Shown here: in pieces, positions 50,100-59,101 of the stretch
Position numbering within the stretch: position 1 is the stretch's first letter
Layout: each line of letters opens with the position of its first letter
NCBI GenBank assembly: GCA_903907925.1
Contig: CAIVQB010000085.1
Span: 1-64,000 of the forward strand
DNA length: 64,000 nucleotides
Source: an uncultured Verrucomicrobiota bacterium
Lineage (GTDB): Bacteria; Verrucomicrobiota; Verrucomicrobiia; Limisphaerales; UBA9464
Direction: 5' to 3'
Position numbers and translations under genes: made by a program
Notes under the pieces: generated by a model
The model's database searches: none
Seen by the model: only the letters and a program-made list of their open reading frames with translations
Told to the model about the DNA's origin: nothing

Positions 50100-50140
50100 C
50101 AAAAAAACGCCGCGCGAACAGGGTCGCGCGGCGTTTGAAA
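50100..50140 (-). terminator. Intrinsic terminator downstream of pfk
   Basis: Minus strand AAACGCCGCGCGA-CCCTG-TTCGCGCGGCGTTT followed by TTTT. Confidence 0.85.
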
Positions 50141-50161
50141 GGAAGACGTTGGGCGTGCCGT

Positions 50162-51436
50162 TCAGGCACGCGGCGCTAGCAGCTTGTCGACCCGGCTCTT
50201 TTCCAGGTGAACGTAGCTGGGAAGGCCGTTGACGGTCGGCACCTTGACCTCGCCCACGATCAACGGGGCGGCGTACTCGACGAACTTCTCGGTCGGCATC
50301 ATGCCGTCCTCGCTGATCCAGTCGCGCGGGATGAAATGTTCGACGTTGGCCACTTCGGACAACGGCTGGAGTTCGACGGTCCACTTGTAGGGACTGGAGG
50401 AGAGACGGACGATCTTGGACATGAAGCCCGACTTGCCATCGACCGCAGCGCGGACGGCGGCGGCACCGCAGGCGAACGCTTCATCGACGTCGGTCTGGCT
50501 GGCGAAATGAGCGGCAGCGCGCTGGGCGTAGCCGAGCTTCACCGTGCGGGTCTTCAGGTTCAACTTGCCCTGAACGATGACCGCGAGCGCATCGGCGGCA
50601 CCGGAAAGCACCGGATGACCAAAGGCGTCGAGGCGGGATTTGTCAGCGCCGATTTCTTCGCCGGCGGCGTTCTTGAGACCTTCGCCGACCACCACGATGC
50701 AGTATTTCTCGGCAGCGACGGTGGCCTTGACCTTGTTGAGGAAGGCTTCCTCGTCGAGGGCGATTTCGGGCAACAGGATGATGTGCGGCGGATGGGAGGG
50801 ATTGCCCTGCTTGGCCAGCACAGTGCCGGCGGCGATCCAACCCGCGGCGCGGCCCATCACTTCAACGATGCAGCACGAACCGTCATCGGTGGCCATCGCG
50901 CCCACGTCGAGACCGATCTCCATCACCGTCGCGCAATTGTACTTCACCACAGAGCCGTAGCCCGGGCAGTGATCCGTGTGCGGCAAATCGTTGTCGATCG
51001 TCTTGGGCACACCGTTCACGCGCATCTCGTAGCCGCGCTTGACGGCTTCCTCATGGATTTTGTGGGCGGTGTCCTGGGAATCGTTGCCACCGGCGTAGAA
51101 GAAGTAGCGGATGTTGTGGGCTTTGAAGACCTCGAACAGCCGGTCCATGTCCTGGGCGGCCTTTTCCGGCTTCTTCTTGAAATCGATCTTGTAACGGCAG
51201 GTACCGAGAGCGGCCGCCGGGGTGTGCTTGAGGCCGTCGATGGCCTTGGCCTTTTCGTCGTTCAGGTCGATGAGGTCCTCGTTGAGGATGCCCAGGATAC
51301 CGTTGAGGCCGCCGTAAATGTTCTCGATGTAGTCGTGCCGACCCGCCTCGGTGATCACGCCGGCCACCGACGCATTGATGACCGCGGTGGGGCCGCCCGA
51401 CTGGGCGACCAAAAGGTTTCCGATAAGTTCAGCCAT
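50162..51436 (-). CDS. 6-phosphofructokinase, probably PPi-dependent
   Basis: AQSGGPTAVINAS; FFYAGGNDSQDTA; GVPKTIDNDLPHTDHCPGYGS (Lys in PKTIDND). Confidence 0.92.
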   Translation of the reverse strand: MAELIGNLLVAQSGGPTAVINASVAGVITEAGRHDYIENIYGGLNGILGILNEDLIDLNDEKAKAIDGLKHTPAAALGTCRYKIDFKKKPEKAAQDMDRLFEVFKAHNIRYFFYAGGNDSQDTAHKIHEEAVKRGYEMRVNGVPKTIDNDLPHTDHCPGYGSVVKYNCATVMEIGLDVGAMATDDGSCCIVEVMGRAAGWIAAGTVLAKQGNPSHPPHIILLPEIALDEEAFLNKVKATVAAEKYCIVVVGEGLKNAAGEEIGADKSRLDAFGHPVLSGAADALAVIVQGKLNLKTRTVKLGYAQRAAAHFASQTDVDEAFACGAAAVRAAVDGKSGFMSKIVRLSSSPYKWTVELQPLSEVANVEHFIPRDWISEDGMMPTEKFVEYAAPLIVGEVKVPTVNGLPSYVHLEKSRVDKLLAPRA

Positions 51437-51581
51437 AGGATGTCTTCCGTTGAAAAGCGGCGCTCACCTTGCCCGTCTGCGGGAAGCCGAAGCAAGGCGG
51501 GAATGCAACGGCGATAGGGACGCTCGGATTAGGGAACCCTGTGCCGCGCCGAGCCGGAAACACCACCAAACAGCCGGGCTA

Positions 51582-53723
51582 TCAGGGAGTTGGGGGTGGC
51601 GAATTGGTCGACGCAGCGGGGCGGACCACTAATCCGTAGCGTTTGGCCATGACTGGATCGCCGACGCGTATCCCACCGGTCCTGCCGGATTTCTCGGCGG
51701 CCGATCCCATCTGCGCAGCCGGATTCGTGCTGGGAACCAGCCCATAGCGCTTGGCCATAGCGGGATCCATTCGAACTGGTGCTGAAATCCTGGCAGCCGT
51801 CCGGGGCGGTATTAGGAGGACAGATTTATCGAAACCACCGGGAGGCGATGAATTGCTGGCAGCCGGCCGGGGCAGTTTTTGGGGAGGCTTGCGCGACTCG
51901 ATGTAAGGGTTACGCACCCAATTGTTGATGGCCTTGGTTTCAAATAGAAAGCCCAGGGCAAACAGGAAAGCCACGGTGATCGCGGCCAGGCCAAGGCTCA
52001 TTTTGACCAACTGCCACAGCAAAGGGTATCCGATGGGGATTCCTCGACGGAAGTTTCCTGCGGCAAACCAAAGGAACAGCGCCAAGACCGCTACGGGAGC
52101 CAAAAAAGAACCCGCCTCAATCAACGTTTGGAACGTCGAATCATCCAACTGAAGCAACGACGGCCGAAGTTGGTTGGCCCGCCACGCTTCCGAGAGCTCA
52201 GTGCCGCGCTCATCCATCCAGACCGCCCCCACCCGCCCGAGTCCGCCTATAATCAAGGCTCCACCCCACTGAATCACCATGGCATTGCACGCCGCCTTGA
52301 TGGTGCTGCGACTGATCGACGACCCATAGACGGCCACCCCGGCAAGGCAGAGCCCCCCCAGGGCCTGCACCGTCACCAGCCAATGTTCGCCCGGAAGGAT
52401 GTCGGTCCAGCGCGACTCGCCGTACAGCGTACCAATCATCAGAAACGGCAGCGCAAGTCCGAGCAGGACCGAAAGAAACAACGTCACGCCCACCTTCACC
52501 CACCACTGCCGGCGGACGGTTGCGGGACAGGTGAGCTGCCAATCCAGGGTTCCCAATTGTCGTTCCTCGGCGATACAAGCGGCACCGATGAACTGCAGAT
52601 TCATGCCGCCAAAAATGACCGCGAGAAAGAGCGTCAGGTCCTTGAGGGCGACGAATGAGGTGCTGGGTACCGGTTCTGCGTCGGGACCGGGCTTCGCCAA
52701 CCAGATCAGGAATCCCGATCCCACCATCAACGTCGTCACCAACCACGGCACCACGTGCAGCCGGAGTTCCTTGCGCACCAGCATCGCCGTTCCACTGCCA
52801 CCGCGATGCGGCCAGACCGCGCGCATGATGCGATCCAGGATTCCCGCCAGCGGATGCGAACCACTTCCCGATTGCCGCTCACTTCGAACTTCGAGGCTCT
52901 GAAACGTCTTCCAACCGAGCCAGGCGGACACAACGAGATAGATCGGCATGACGATCCAGCACCAGGCCACCAGGTGCGGTGCGAAATCATTCAAAGCCTC
53001 GCCCGGATGCCGCCACCGCCAGATTTGACCCAACAGAACCTGTCCCACCAGCACCAGAACCATCGGCACCGCCGCGATGAAGACGGTTCCCGCGAGCGTT
53101 CCCCGGGTCCGAAGGCTGAGGAGTGGACCGGTGCAGAATGCGAAAATCGGCGGCCCGATCAACGGGAGGAGAAACGCGGACATTGCATCCCAACCTTCCG
53201 CATCGGTCCGGGGTATGAACTCTCCAGAGATCCACACTCCAAGCCCCAACTGCCACAGTGCCAGACCGAGCAGAACGCCCAGCACCAGGAGCTTGTCCCG
53301 GTAGAGTGTCCATCGACTGAACGGCTGGGTCAGCAGGCTGCCCATCGTTCGCTGTTCAAATTCCATCCCAAAGGCCGTCGCCCCCATCAACGCGCAGCCG
53401 CTGAAGAAAGGGATCGGCACAAACCCCTTCCAATCAGCGCTGGGCCCCAGCATCAACAAACCCGGTCCCGCGATGGCCAGCAACGCCCCCGGAAGTTGTG
53501 CACGAAACTCCTTCTGCAATCGCAGTGCACACGAGCTGTTCTGTCGCCGGGCAATTCCACTGAGCGGCACCAGCAACGCAATCAACGGAACGACACCGAA
53601 GAACAGCAGGGCCAGGCTGAATTGATTCGAGTCGATCTGGAACGACCAGGTCAGCGGCGGCACCAGCAACAGCAGCCACGCCGCATGAAAACTGTTCCTA
53701 CCGAGGCGAAGATTGAGGGTCAT
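51582..53723 (-). CDS. ABC transporter permease with repetitive C-terminal tail
   Basis: Multi-TM, overlaps no gene but 20 bp from ABC ATPase; start trimmed to ATG at 53723. Confidence 0.75.
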   Translation of the reverse strand: MTLNLRLGRNSFHAAWLLLLVPPLTWSFQIDSNQFSLALLFFGVVPLIALLVPLSGIARRQNSSCALRLQKEFRAQLPGALLAIAGPGLLMLGPSADWKGFVPIPFFSGCALMGATAFGMEFEQRTMGSLLTQPFSRWTLYRDKLLVLGVLLGLALWQLGLGVWISGEFIPRTDAEGWDAMSAFLLPLIGPPIFAFCTGPLLSLRTRGTLAGTVFIAAVPMVLVLVGQVLLGQIWRWRHPGEALNDFAPHLVAWCWIVMPIYLVVSAWLGWKTFQSLEVRSERQSGSGSHPLAGILDRIMRAVWPHRGGSGTAMLVRKELRLHVVPWLVTTLMVGSGFLIWLAKPGPDAEPVPSTSFVALKDLTLFLAVIFGGMNLQFIGAACIAEERQLGTLDWQLTCPATVRRQWWVKVGVTLFLSVLLGLALPFLMIGTLYGESRWTDILPGEHWLVTVQALGGLCLAGVAVYGSSISRSTIKAACNAMVIQWGGALIIGGLGRVGAVWMDERGTELSEAWRANQLRPSLLQLDDSTFQTLIEAGSFLAPVAVLALFLWFAAGNFRRGIPIGYPLLWQLVKMSLGLAAITVAFLFALGFLFETKAINNWVRNPYIESRKPPQKLPRPAASNSSPPGGFDKSVLLIPPRTAARISAPVRMDPAMAKRYGLVPSTNPAAQMGSAAEKSGRTGGIRVGDPVMAKRYGLVVRPAASTNSPPPTP

Positions 53724-53743
53724 AGGTGGCCTTTCCCTTCCAT

Positions 53744-54637
53744 TCATCGCACCGAAACCATGAAAATCTCCTCCAGTGTCAACGCCTCGGCGGTGACCTC
53801 GGTGGGATGCATCGCACGCAGCTTCGCCAGCATTTCGTCGCCGTTGCCATTGACGATCAATTCCAGCGAACGGCCGTCGCGTTTGGCGGATTTGGCGGCG
53901 GAAAACTCGGCAGGCGCCGGCGCATCGCCCTCGAACCGCGCGCGCAACCGCCGGAACTTCGAGCGCGCCTCATCGGCATCCAGGGTCACCATTCCCCTGC
54001 CCTTTTCCAGGATGGTGAACCGGTCGATCAACCCCTCGAACTCAGTGATGAGGTGGGTCGATACAAAGACGGTGCGCCTGCCAGGCACCGCCTCTTGAAA
54101 GGCGCCGATGATAGTCTGGATGAATTCGCGCCGAACCAGCGGATCGAGTCCGGAGGTCGGCTCGTCGAGCACCAGCAGTTCCGGCTCGGCGCAGATCGCG
54201 CCGATCAACGCGAGCTGGGTGCGTTGCCCTTTGCTGAGCCCGGGGGTGGGCTGGTCGGGCTCCAGTTGGAGACGTTCCAGCAGCGCCTTCTCGGTGTCGC
54301 GATTCCAGCGCGAACGGAAACTGGCCTGATAATCCAGCGCATCGCGGACCGTCATCCACGGATAAAACGCGACGAAATCCGGAACATACGCCAAGCGGTC
54401 CTTCACTTCCGCCTCAGAGCGCGCCGGATCGAGCCCGAACACCCGGACAGTTCCCGACGCCGGACGCAGCAGGTTCAGCAGACACTTGATGGTGGTGGTC
54501 TTCCCGGCGCCATTTCGGCCAAAGAAGCCGTAACACCGGCCCGGCTCAACGCTGAGGGACAATCCGTTGACCGCGTCCATGCGGCCGTAGCGGTGAACCA
54601 GGTCCCGGATTTCGATGACAGGAGTGTCGGAGTTCAT
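53744..54637 (-). CDS. ABC transporter ATP-binding protein
   Basis: Walker A GRNGAGKTTTIKC; LSKGQRTQLALIGAICAEPELLVLDEPTSGLDP. Confidence 0.94.
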   Translation of the reverse strand: MNSDTPVIEIRDLVHRYGRMDAVNGLSLSVEPGRCYGFFGRNGAGKTTTIKCLLNLLRPASGTVRVFGLDPARSEAEVKDRLAYVPDFVAFYPWMTVRDALDYQASFRSRWNRDTEKALLERLQLEPDQPTPGLSKGQRTQLALIGAICAEPELLVLDEPTSGLDPLVRREFIQTIIGAFQEAVPGRRTVFVSTHLITEFEGLIDRFTILEKGRGMVTLDADEARSKFRRLRARFEGDAPAPAEFSAAKSAKRDGRSLELIVNGNGDEMLAKLRAMHPTEVTAEALTLEEIFMVSVR

Positions 54638-54675
54638 GGCGAGGGGAGAGGTGGAAGGTCGACGAAATTGAAGGA

Positions 54676-54873
54676 TCAGGAACGGCCCTGAGCGATCCCG
54701 CGCAGCGCCGCACCAACGCCGGTCATCGACAGGCCGATTCCGAGTGCGAGCAGTGCGACGCTGGAGCCGGGCATGGAACCCTCATGTCGCCACAAGGCGA
54801 CCGCGGGCATGATGAAGCCAAGGCCGATGAGCAAACCGGCAACGCCGGCAACGAGGAGCAGGATGCGTTTCAT
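54676..54873 (-). CDS. Small two-TM hypothetical protein
   Basis: 65 aa, ILLLVAGVAGLLIGLGFIMP; between gntR-type regulator and ABC genes. Confidence 0.55.
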   Translation of the reverse strand: MKRILLLVAGVAGLLIGLGFIMPAVALWRHEGSMPGSSVALLALGIGLSMTGVGAALRGIAQGRS

Positions 54874-54904
54874 GGGAGGGTGGGGTCTGGGGGACTAGGA
54901 GCTT

Positions 54905-55037
54905 GGGTCTGGCGTCTGGGATCTGGGGTCTGGCGTCTGGGATCTGGGATCTGGGATCTGGGGTCTGGCGTCTGGGATCTGGGATCTGGGATCTGGGATC
55001 TGGGATCTGGGGCCTTGGAACTTGGAACCTGGAACTT
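54905..55037. repeat. Heptanucleotide tandem array (GGRTCTG)15 plus four degenerate units
   Basis: Direct count: 15 contiguous 7-mers gggtctg/gcgtctg/ggatctg then gggcctt ggaactt ggaacct ggaactt. Confidence 0.95.
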
Positions 55038-55039
55038 CG

Positions 55040-55447
55040 CTAGTTCGGCTCGCGTTGACGTTGGCGGTCGTGAAAGGCGGTGAGGCGTTCCTTGAGGAGG
55101 GCCTGCAGGGCGTCGTCGCCGATCTGGAGGTGATGGGCCTGCACAATGACAGCGTCCAACTCGGCACCGAGCCGTTCCGATCGAACCGAGCGCTTGAGCG
55201 GCGAGGCTCCGTTGGCCTTGAGGTAGCAGCCACTGCCCTGGCGCAATTCCAGTACCCCTTCCGTCTCCAGCGCCGCATAGGCCCGGGCCACGGTGTTGCG
55301 GTTGATCCGTAGATCCTCGGCGAGCGCGCGGACCGAGGGCAGCGGATCCCCGGGGCGAAGCGCACCGGACGCGGCGGCGGACTGCACCTGCTGAACAATC
55401 TGCAGGTAGACCGGCACGCCGGATTTGAAATTAAGTTGAACAACCAT
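55040..55447 (-). CDS. GntR (YtrA-type) transcriptional regulator
   Basis: VPVYLQIVQQVQSAAASGALRPGDPLPSVRALAEDLRINRNTVARAYAALETEGVLELRQGSGCYL; start trimmed to MVVQLN. Confidence 0.92.
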   Translation of the reverse strand: MVVQLNFKSGVPVYLQIVQQVQSAAASGALRPGDPLPSVRALAEDLRINRNTVARAYAALETEGVLELRQGSGCYLKANGASPLKRSVRSERLGAELDAVIVQAHHLQIGDDALQALLKERLTAFHDRQRQREPN

Positions 55448-55609
55448 GGGAGCGACGCGAAGACAGTGACCTAGTACACTATGACAGTCAACCGGAAAGT
55501 TCGCGATTGTGAATGTGCGGGCGTATTTTGACACTGTCCCCGAACGCAGCGGTCCGAAGGGAGTCCCGCGTTTAGGCGGTTAGCGTGGGCCCAAGCCCGG
55601 AGCGCAGTT

Positions 55610-55695
55610 CTCAGGGCCAACGGCCCACCCCATACCAGCCTTGGGCACCGCCCAAGGTGGAGGGCCCGGTTCCACCCGAGCCCCCTATTCGTTTG
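55610..55695. repeat. Hairpin-rich intergenic element, copy related to 19690-19921 and 47669-47845
   Basis: gggccaacggcccaccccataccagccttgggcaccgcccaaggtggagggcccggttccacccgagcccc. Confidence 0.8.
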
Positions 55696-55932
55696 GGTAC
55701 GCGGTGGATCGGCCGCCGTGGGTCGGATGCATGCCCAACGTTGTTCCAAGGAGCTTCCATAGGGGCAGTGTCGAGATGCGCCCTGAATGTGATGACAAAC
55801 ACGGGCCATCGCGGCGGGCAAAACCTCCGACCTGACGAAACGGATCCGCGAAAAACGCGAAACGCGTGTCGGGCGTTATCTTCCAAAAAGCCTCATTTTC
55901 AGGCCGACGCTGTTCACACCAATCACCGCAGT

Positions 55933-57504
55933 TTAACGCACGGTTGCAGCGATGAAGTCGGCGACCCACCGGGGATCCTGGGGAGCGAGCGGGTAGTGAC
56001 CGCCATCTTCCCGGACGACCACGGTCATCGCTCCTCCGAGCGCCTTGTAACGTTGCTCCACCACGCCCGTTTGGCTCTTGAAGGCCGGGTCGAGCCCACC
56101 ACAGACGTGCAGCAACGGAACGGCCGCTTTGGCCAAAGGCTCGAGGGATTCCAGCAGGGGTGCCTTCGACATGGAGCTGATGAGAACGGGGTTCTCGCCG
56201 TAGATGCAGGACACCTTGTCGGGATTCTGGATCGCCCACGCGTAGGCATCGCCGGCCGATCGACCGGCACCTTCCATCACCGGCTTCTTTGAAAAACCGT
56301 GCCCGGTCAGATGTTGATAGACAGCGTTCCAGTGAGCCAACACCGGGCCATCCGTGTTGTAGGAGACCGGACCGGTGACGATATGAAAGCCCTTGGCCAA
56401 CAGTGCCAGATCCACTGCCGCGTCGCGGCGAACGAATTCCGCGCGAAACACCCAGGGTTTTCCGGGAGCGGCGGTCTTCGGAATGATGACCGTCGTCGCA
56501 CCTTCGACACCGTTCAACTCGAAGGAATAGCGCTCATAGCACTCGGCGAACCAGGCTCCACGCGTGGTGATGTAGGTCCCTTCCTTCGGGAACTCGCGGT
56601 AGGAGTTCTCGACCGAATAGAAGGACGACCGGGTAATCCTACCGCTCAAGTAATCCGGAGGCGTGGAGGTGGCCGGTTGAACGCTTTGCACGATGAAATC
56701 GGCGATCGGCGTGGGATCGCGCAGGCTGTGGGGATGATGGGCGGCACCGTCCTTGATCATCACCGAGATGCGTCCACCGAGTTGCTGATAGAGATCTTCG
56801 ATGACGTTCGAATACCTGCCCAACAAGGGATCGATGCTGCCGCAGACGTGGAGCAACGGGATGTCATTGGTGGCCAGAACACCGATCCTCAGCAGAAGCC
56901 CAGGGTTACCGCCCGGATTGTCGGCGTAGATGCAGGAAACTTTGCCCGGATTGGCGGTGGCCCAGGTGTAGGCATACTCTCCTCCGCGGCTCATGCCGAT
57001 GAAGGCGGGTTTGGGAGACAACCCGTGCTTTGCGGTCAGGAACTCATACCACGCATCCCACTCCCGGCCTGGCTTCAAGGTGGCGTTGGCCGAAATGTAT
57101 GCGACGTGGAATCCGCGGCGCAGGAGCTCAATCTCCGTTTGCGGCTGATGATCCCAGTAACAACCCCGCCACGACCAGGGCTTGCCCGGTGCAGGCACCT
57201 TCGGAACGACGACCACACACCGGCGTTGACCCTGGACTGGATCCCGGACACCAAACCGTTCGCCTTCCGGTGCCTGGAACGGGGTGATGACCAGAGTGGC
57301 CTCGTCCATCACGTAGTCGAACCGCTCGAACCCGTCGTGCCAGGCGCTCTTCCCACCGTCAAAGTCGACGGCCGAATCCGCCGCCAATCCCATCGTCAAA
57401 TTCCAAGCCAAGGCGGCGGCGAAAACGGCCAGAGTGACCCATCGCGACCAGCGAGTTTGATTTGAACCGGTTTCGGCTGAATCCGGCAGGCTCTGTGGGT
57501 TCAT
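55933..57504 (-). CDS. Tandem-duplicated alpha/beta hydrolase
   Basis: Two homologous halves: GMSRGGEYAYTWATANPGKVSCIYADNP and GAGRSAGDAYAWAIQNPDKVSCIYGENP; LLHVCGSIDP / LLHVCGGLDP. Confidence 0.85.
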   Translation of the reverse strand: MNPQSLPDSAETGSNQTRWSRWVTLAVFAAALAWNLTMGLAADSAVDFDGGKSAWHDGFERFDYVMDEATLVITPFQAPEGERFGVRDPVQGQRRCVVVVPKVPAPGKPWSWRGCYWDHQPQTEIELLRRGFHVAYISANATLKPGREWDAWYEFLTAKHGLSPKPAFIGMSRGGEYAYTWATANPGKVSCIYADNPGGNPGLLLRIGVLATNDIPLLHVCGSIDPLLGRYSNVIEDLYQQLGGRISVMIKDGAAHHPHSLRDPTPIADFIVQSVQPATSTPPDYLSGRITRSSFYSVENSYREFPKEGTYITTRGAWFAECYERYSFELNGVEGATTVIIPKTAAPGKPWVFRAEFVRRDAAVDLALLAKGFHIVTGPVSYNTDGPVLAHWNAVYQHLTGHGFSKKPVMEGAGRSAGDAYAWAIQNPDKVSCIYGENPVLISSMSKAPLLESLEPLAKAAVPLLHVCGGLDPAFKSQTGVVEQRYKALGGAMTVVVREDGGHYPLAPQDPRWVADFIAATVR

Positions 57505-57688
57505 GAAGGAAGGAATTCGGGGAACTCGGCGACGCTATCCACGTCGTGAGCGGGCGTCGAGCGTCACGGGGCGGGACTTCCTTTGGGGAATCTCGACCTC
57601 ACCCCGCGCGCGATGCGCCAGCCCGACCCGCACCCATCCCCGCGGGACAAGCGTTTTCAAAAGCGGCGTTCCCCCCTAGCCTGCCGAC

Positions 57689-59068
57689 GTGCTCGACGGC
57701 CTGCCACCGCAGTTGCTCCGGATGCTTCGTGAAACTCCGGCGCTCGCCCACGCCTACCTGGTCGGCGGATGCGTGCGCGATGCCCTGATCGGGACGGAGG
57801 GAAAGGACTTCGATCTCGAAGTGTTCGGCATCGATTCCGGAACTCTGATTCGAGCGCTGTCACCGTGGGGACGCACCGATACCGTTGGCCGTTCCTTCGG
57901 CGTGGTGAAACTCAGCATCCCCGGGCATACCTTCGATTTTTCACTGCCACGCCGGGACTCAAAGACCGGCCCCGGCCATCGCGGATTCGAGGTGGATGTG
58001 GATCCCGGATTGTCGCCGCGCGAGGCGGCGGCGCGGCGCGATTTTACGGTGAACGCGATGATGTACGATCCGCGTCGCGGCGAACTGTTGGATTTTTTTG
58101 GCGGCGAGTCGGATCTGCAGAATCGGATTCTCCGGCACACCAGCCCGGCTTTTTCCGAGGATCCGCTCCGCGTGCTCCGTGGAATGCAGTTTGCCTCCCG
58201 ATTCGAACTGACGGCCGCGCCGGAAACTTTGGAGTTGTGCCGGAGCATCAGCGGCACCTACGGCGAACTGGCGATCGAACGGGTCCGCGAGGAATGGATG
58301 AAGTGGGCGACCAAGTCGGTCCTACCCTCGGCCGGTCTCCGGTTTCTGCGCGACGCCGGTTGGTTGGAACACTTTCCGGAAGTGGCGGCGCTGGCCGGTG
58401 TGAAGCAGGACCCTGAATGGCATCCTGAAGGCGATGTCTGGACCCATACACTGGAGTGCCTGGATGCCCTGATGACACTGCCGGAGTGGCAGGCGGCCGA
58501 TGCGGCCGGGCGCGCGATCCTCGCCCTCGCCGTTCTCGCCCATGATTTCGGTAAACCCGCCTGCACGCAAATCGTCGAGCGGGACGGCCGGATGCGAATC
58601 GTTTCGCCGGGGCATGAGCCAGCGGGAGGACCGATCGCCGTCAGCTTCCTCGAACGCCTCGCGATTCCGGCATCGCTGGCGGATTCCGTCGTGCCCTTGG
58701 TGTTGAATCACCTCGCGCATCTCACCGATCCCACGCCACGTGCGATCCGACGTCTCGCCCGGCGGCTGGCCCCGGCCACCATTCGTCAACTGGCGGTGGT
58801 GATGACTGCAGATGCGTTCGGGCGGCCGCCGAGGCCGCGGGAAATCCCGGCCGGCGTGAGTGGCCTCCTCGCCGCCGCCGGGACGATGAAACTGGCATCC
58901 TCAGCGCCCCGTCCGATCCTGCTGGGCCGGCATTTGACCAGCGAAGGATGGGTTCCGGGTCCCGAATTCAAACCGGTGCTCGACGCCGCGTTTGAGGCCC
59001 AATTGGACGGCGTCTTCGCTGATCTGGAGGGCGCCCTGAATTGGCTGCGCACCCGAAGCCGGGGTTGA
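57689..59068 (+). CDS. tRNA nucleotidyltransferase/poly(A) polymerase family protein with HD domain
   Basis: YLVGGCVRDALIGTEGKDFDLEVFG; RRDFTVNAMMYDP; ILALAVLAHDFGKP. Confidence 0.93.
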   Translation: MLDGLPPQLLRMLRETPALAHAYLVGGCVRDALIGTEGKDFDLEVFGIDSGTLIRALSPWGRTDTVGRSFGVVKLSIPGHTFDFSLPRRDSKTGPGHRGFEVDVDPGLSPREAAARRDFTVNAMMYDPRRGELLDFFGGESDLQNRILRHTSPAFSEDPLRVLRGMQFASRFELTAAPETLELCRSISGTYGELAIERVREEWMKWATKSVLPSAGLRFLRDAGWLEHFPEVAALAGVKQDPEWHPEGDVWTHTLECLDALMTLPEWQAADAAGRAILALAVLAHDFGKPACTQIVERDGRMRIVSPGHEPAGGPIAVSFLERLAIPASLADSVVPLVLNHLAHLTDPTPRAIRRLARRLAPATIRQLAVVMTADAFGRPPRPREIPAGVSGLLAAAGTMKLASSAPRPILLGRHLTSEGWVPGPEFKPVLDAAFEAQLDGVFADLEGALNWLRTRSRG

Positions 59069-59101
59069 AACCCAACCCGCTGTCGTGACGAGCCCCGCCG
59101 C

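Noticed and set aside
50207-51517. 436-aa plus-strand ORF antisense to pfk
   Set aside because: Mirror of a real PFK gene; Val/Asp-rich artefact.
54905-55037. CRISPR array
   Set aside because: 7-bp contiguous units with no spacers; no cas genes in the window.
54895-55443. 182-aa ORF with IPDPRSQTPDP repeats
   Set aside because: Translation of the heptamer array plus antisense/out-of-frame part of the GntR gene; not a plausible protein.
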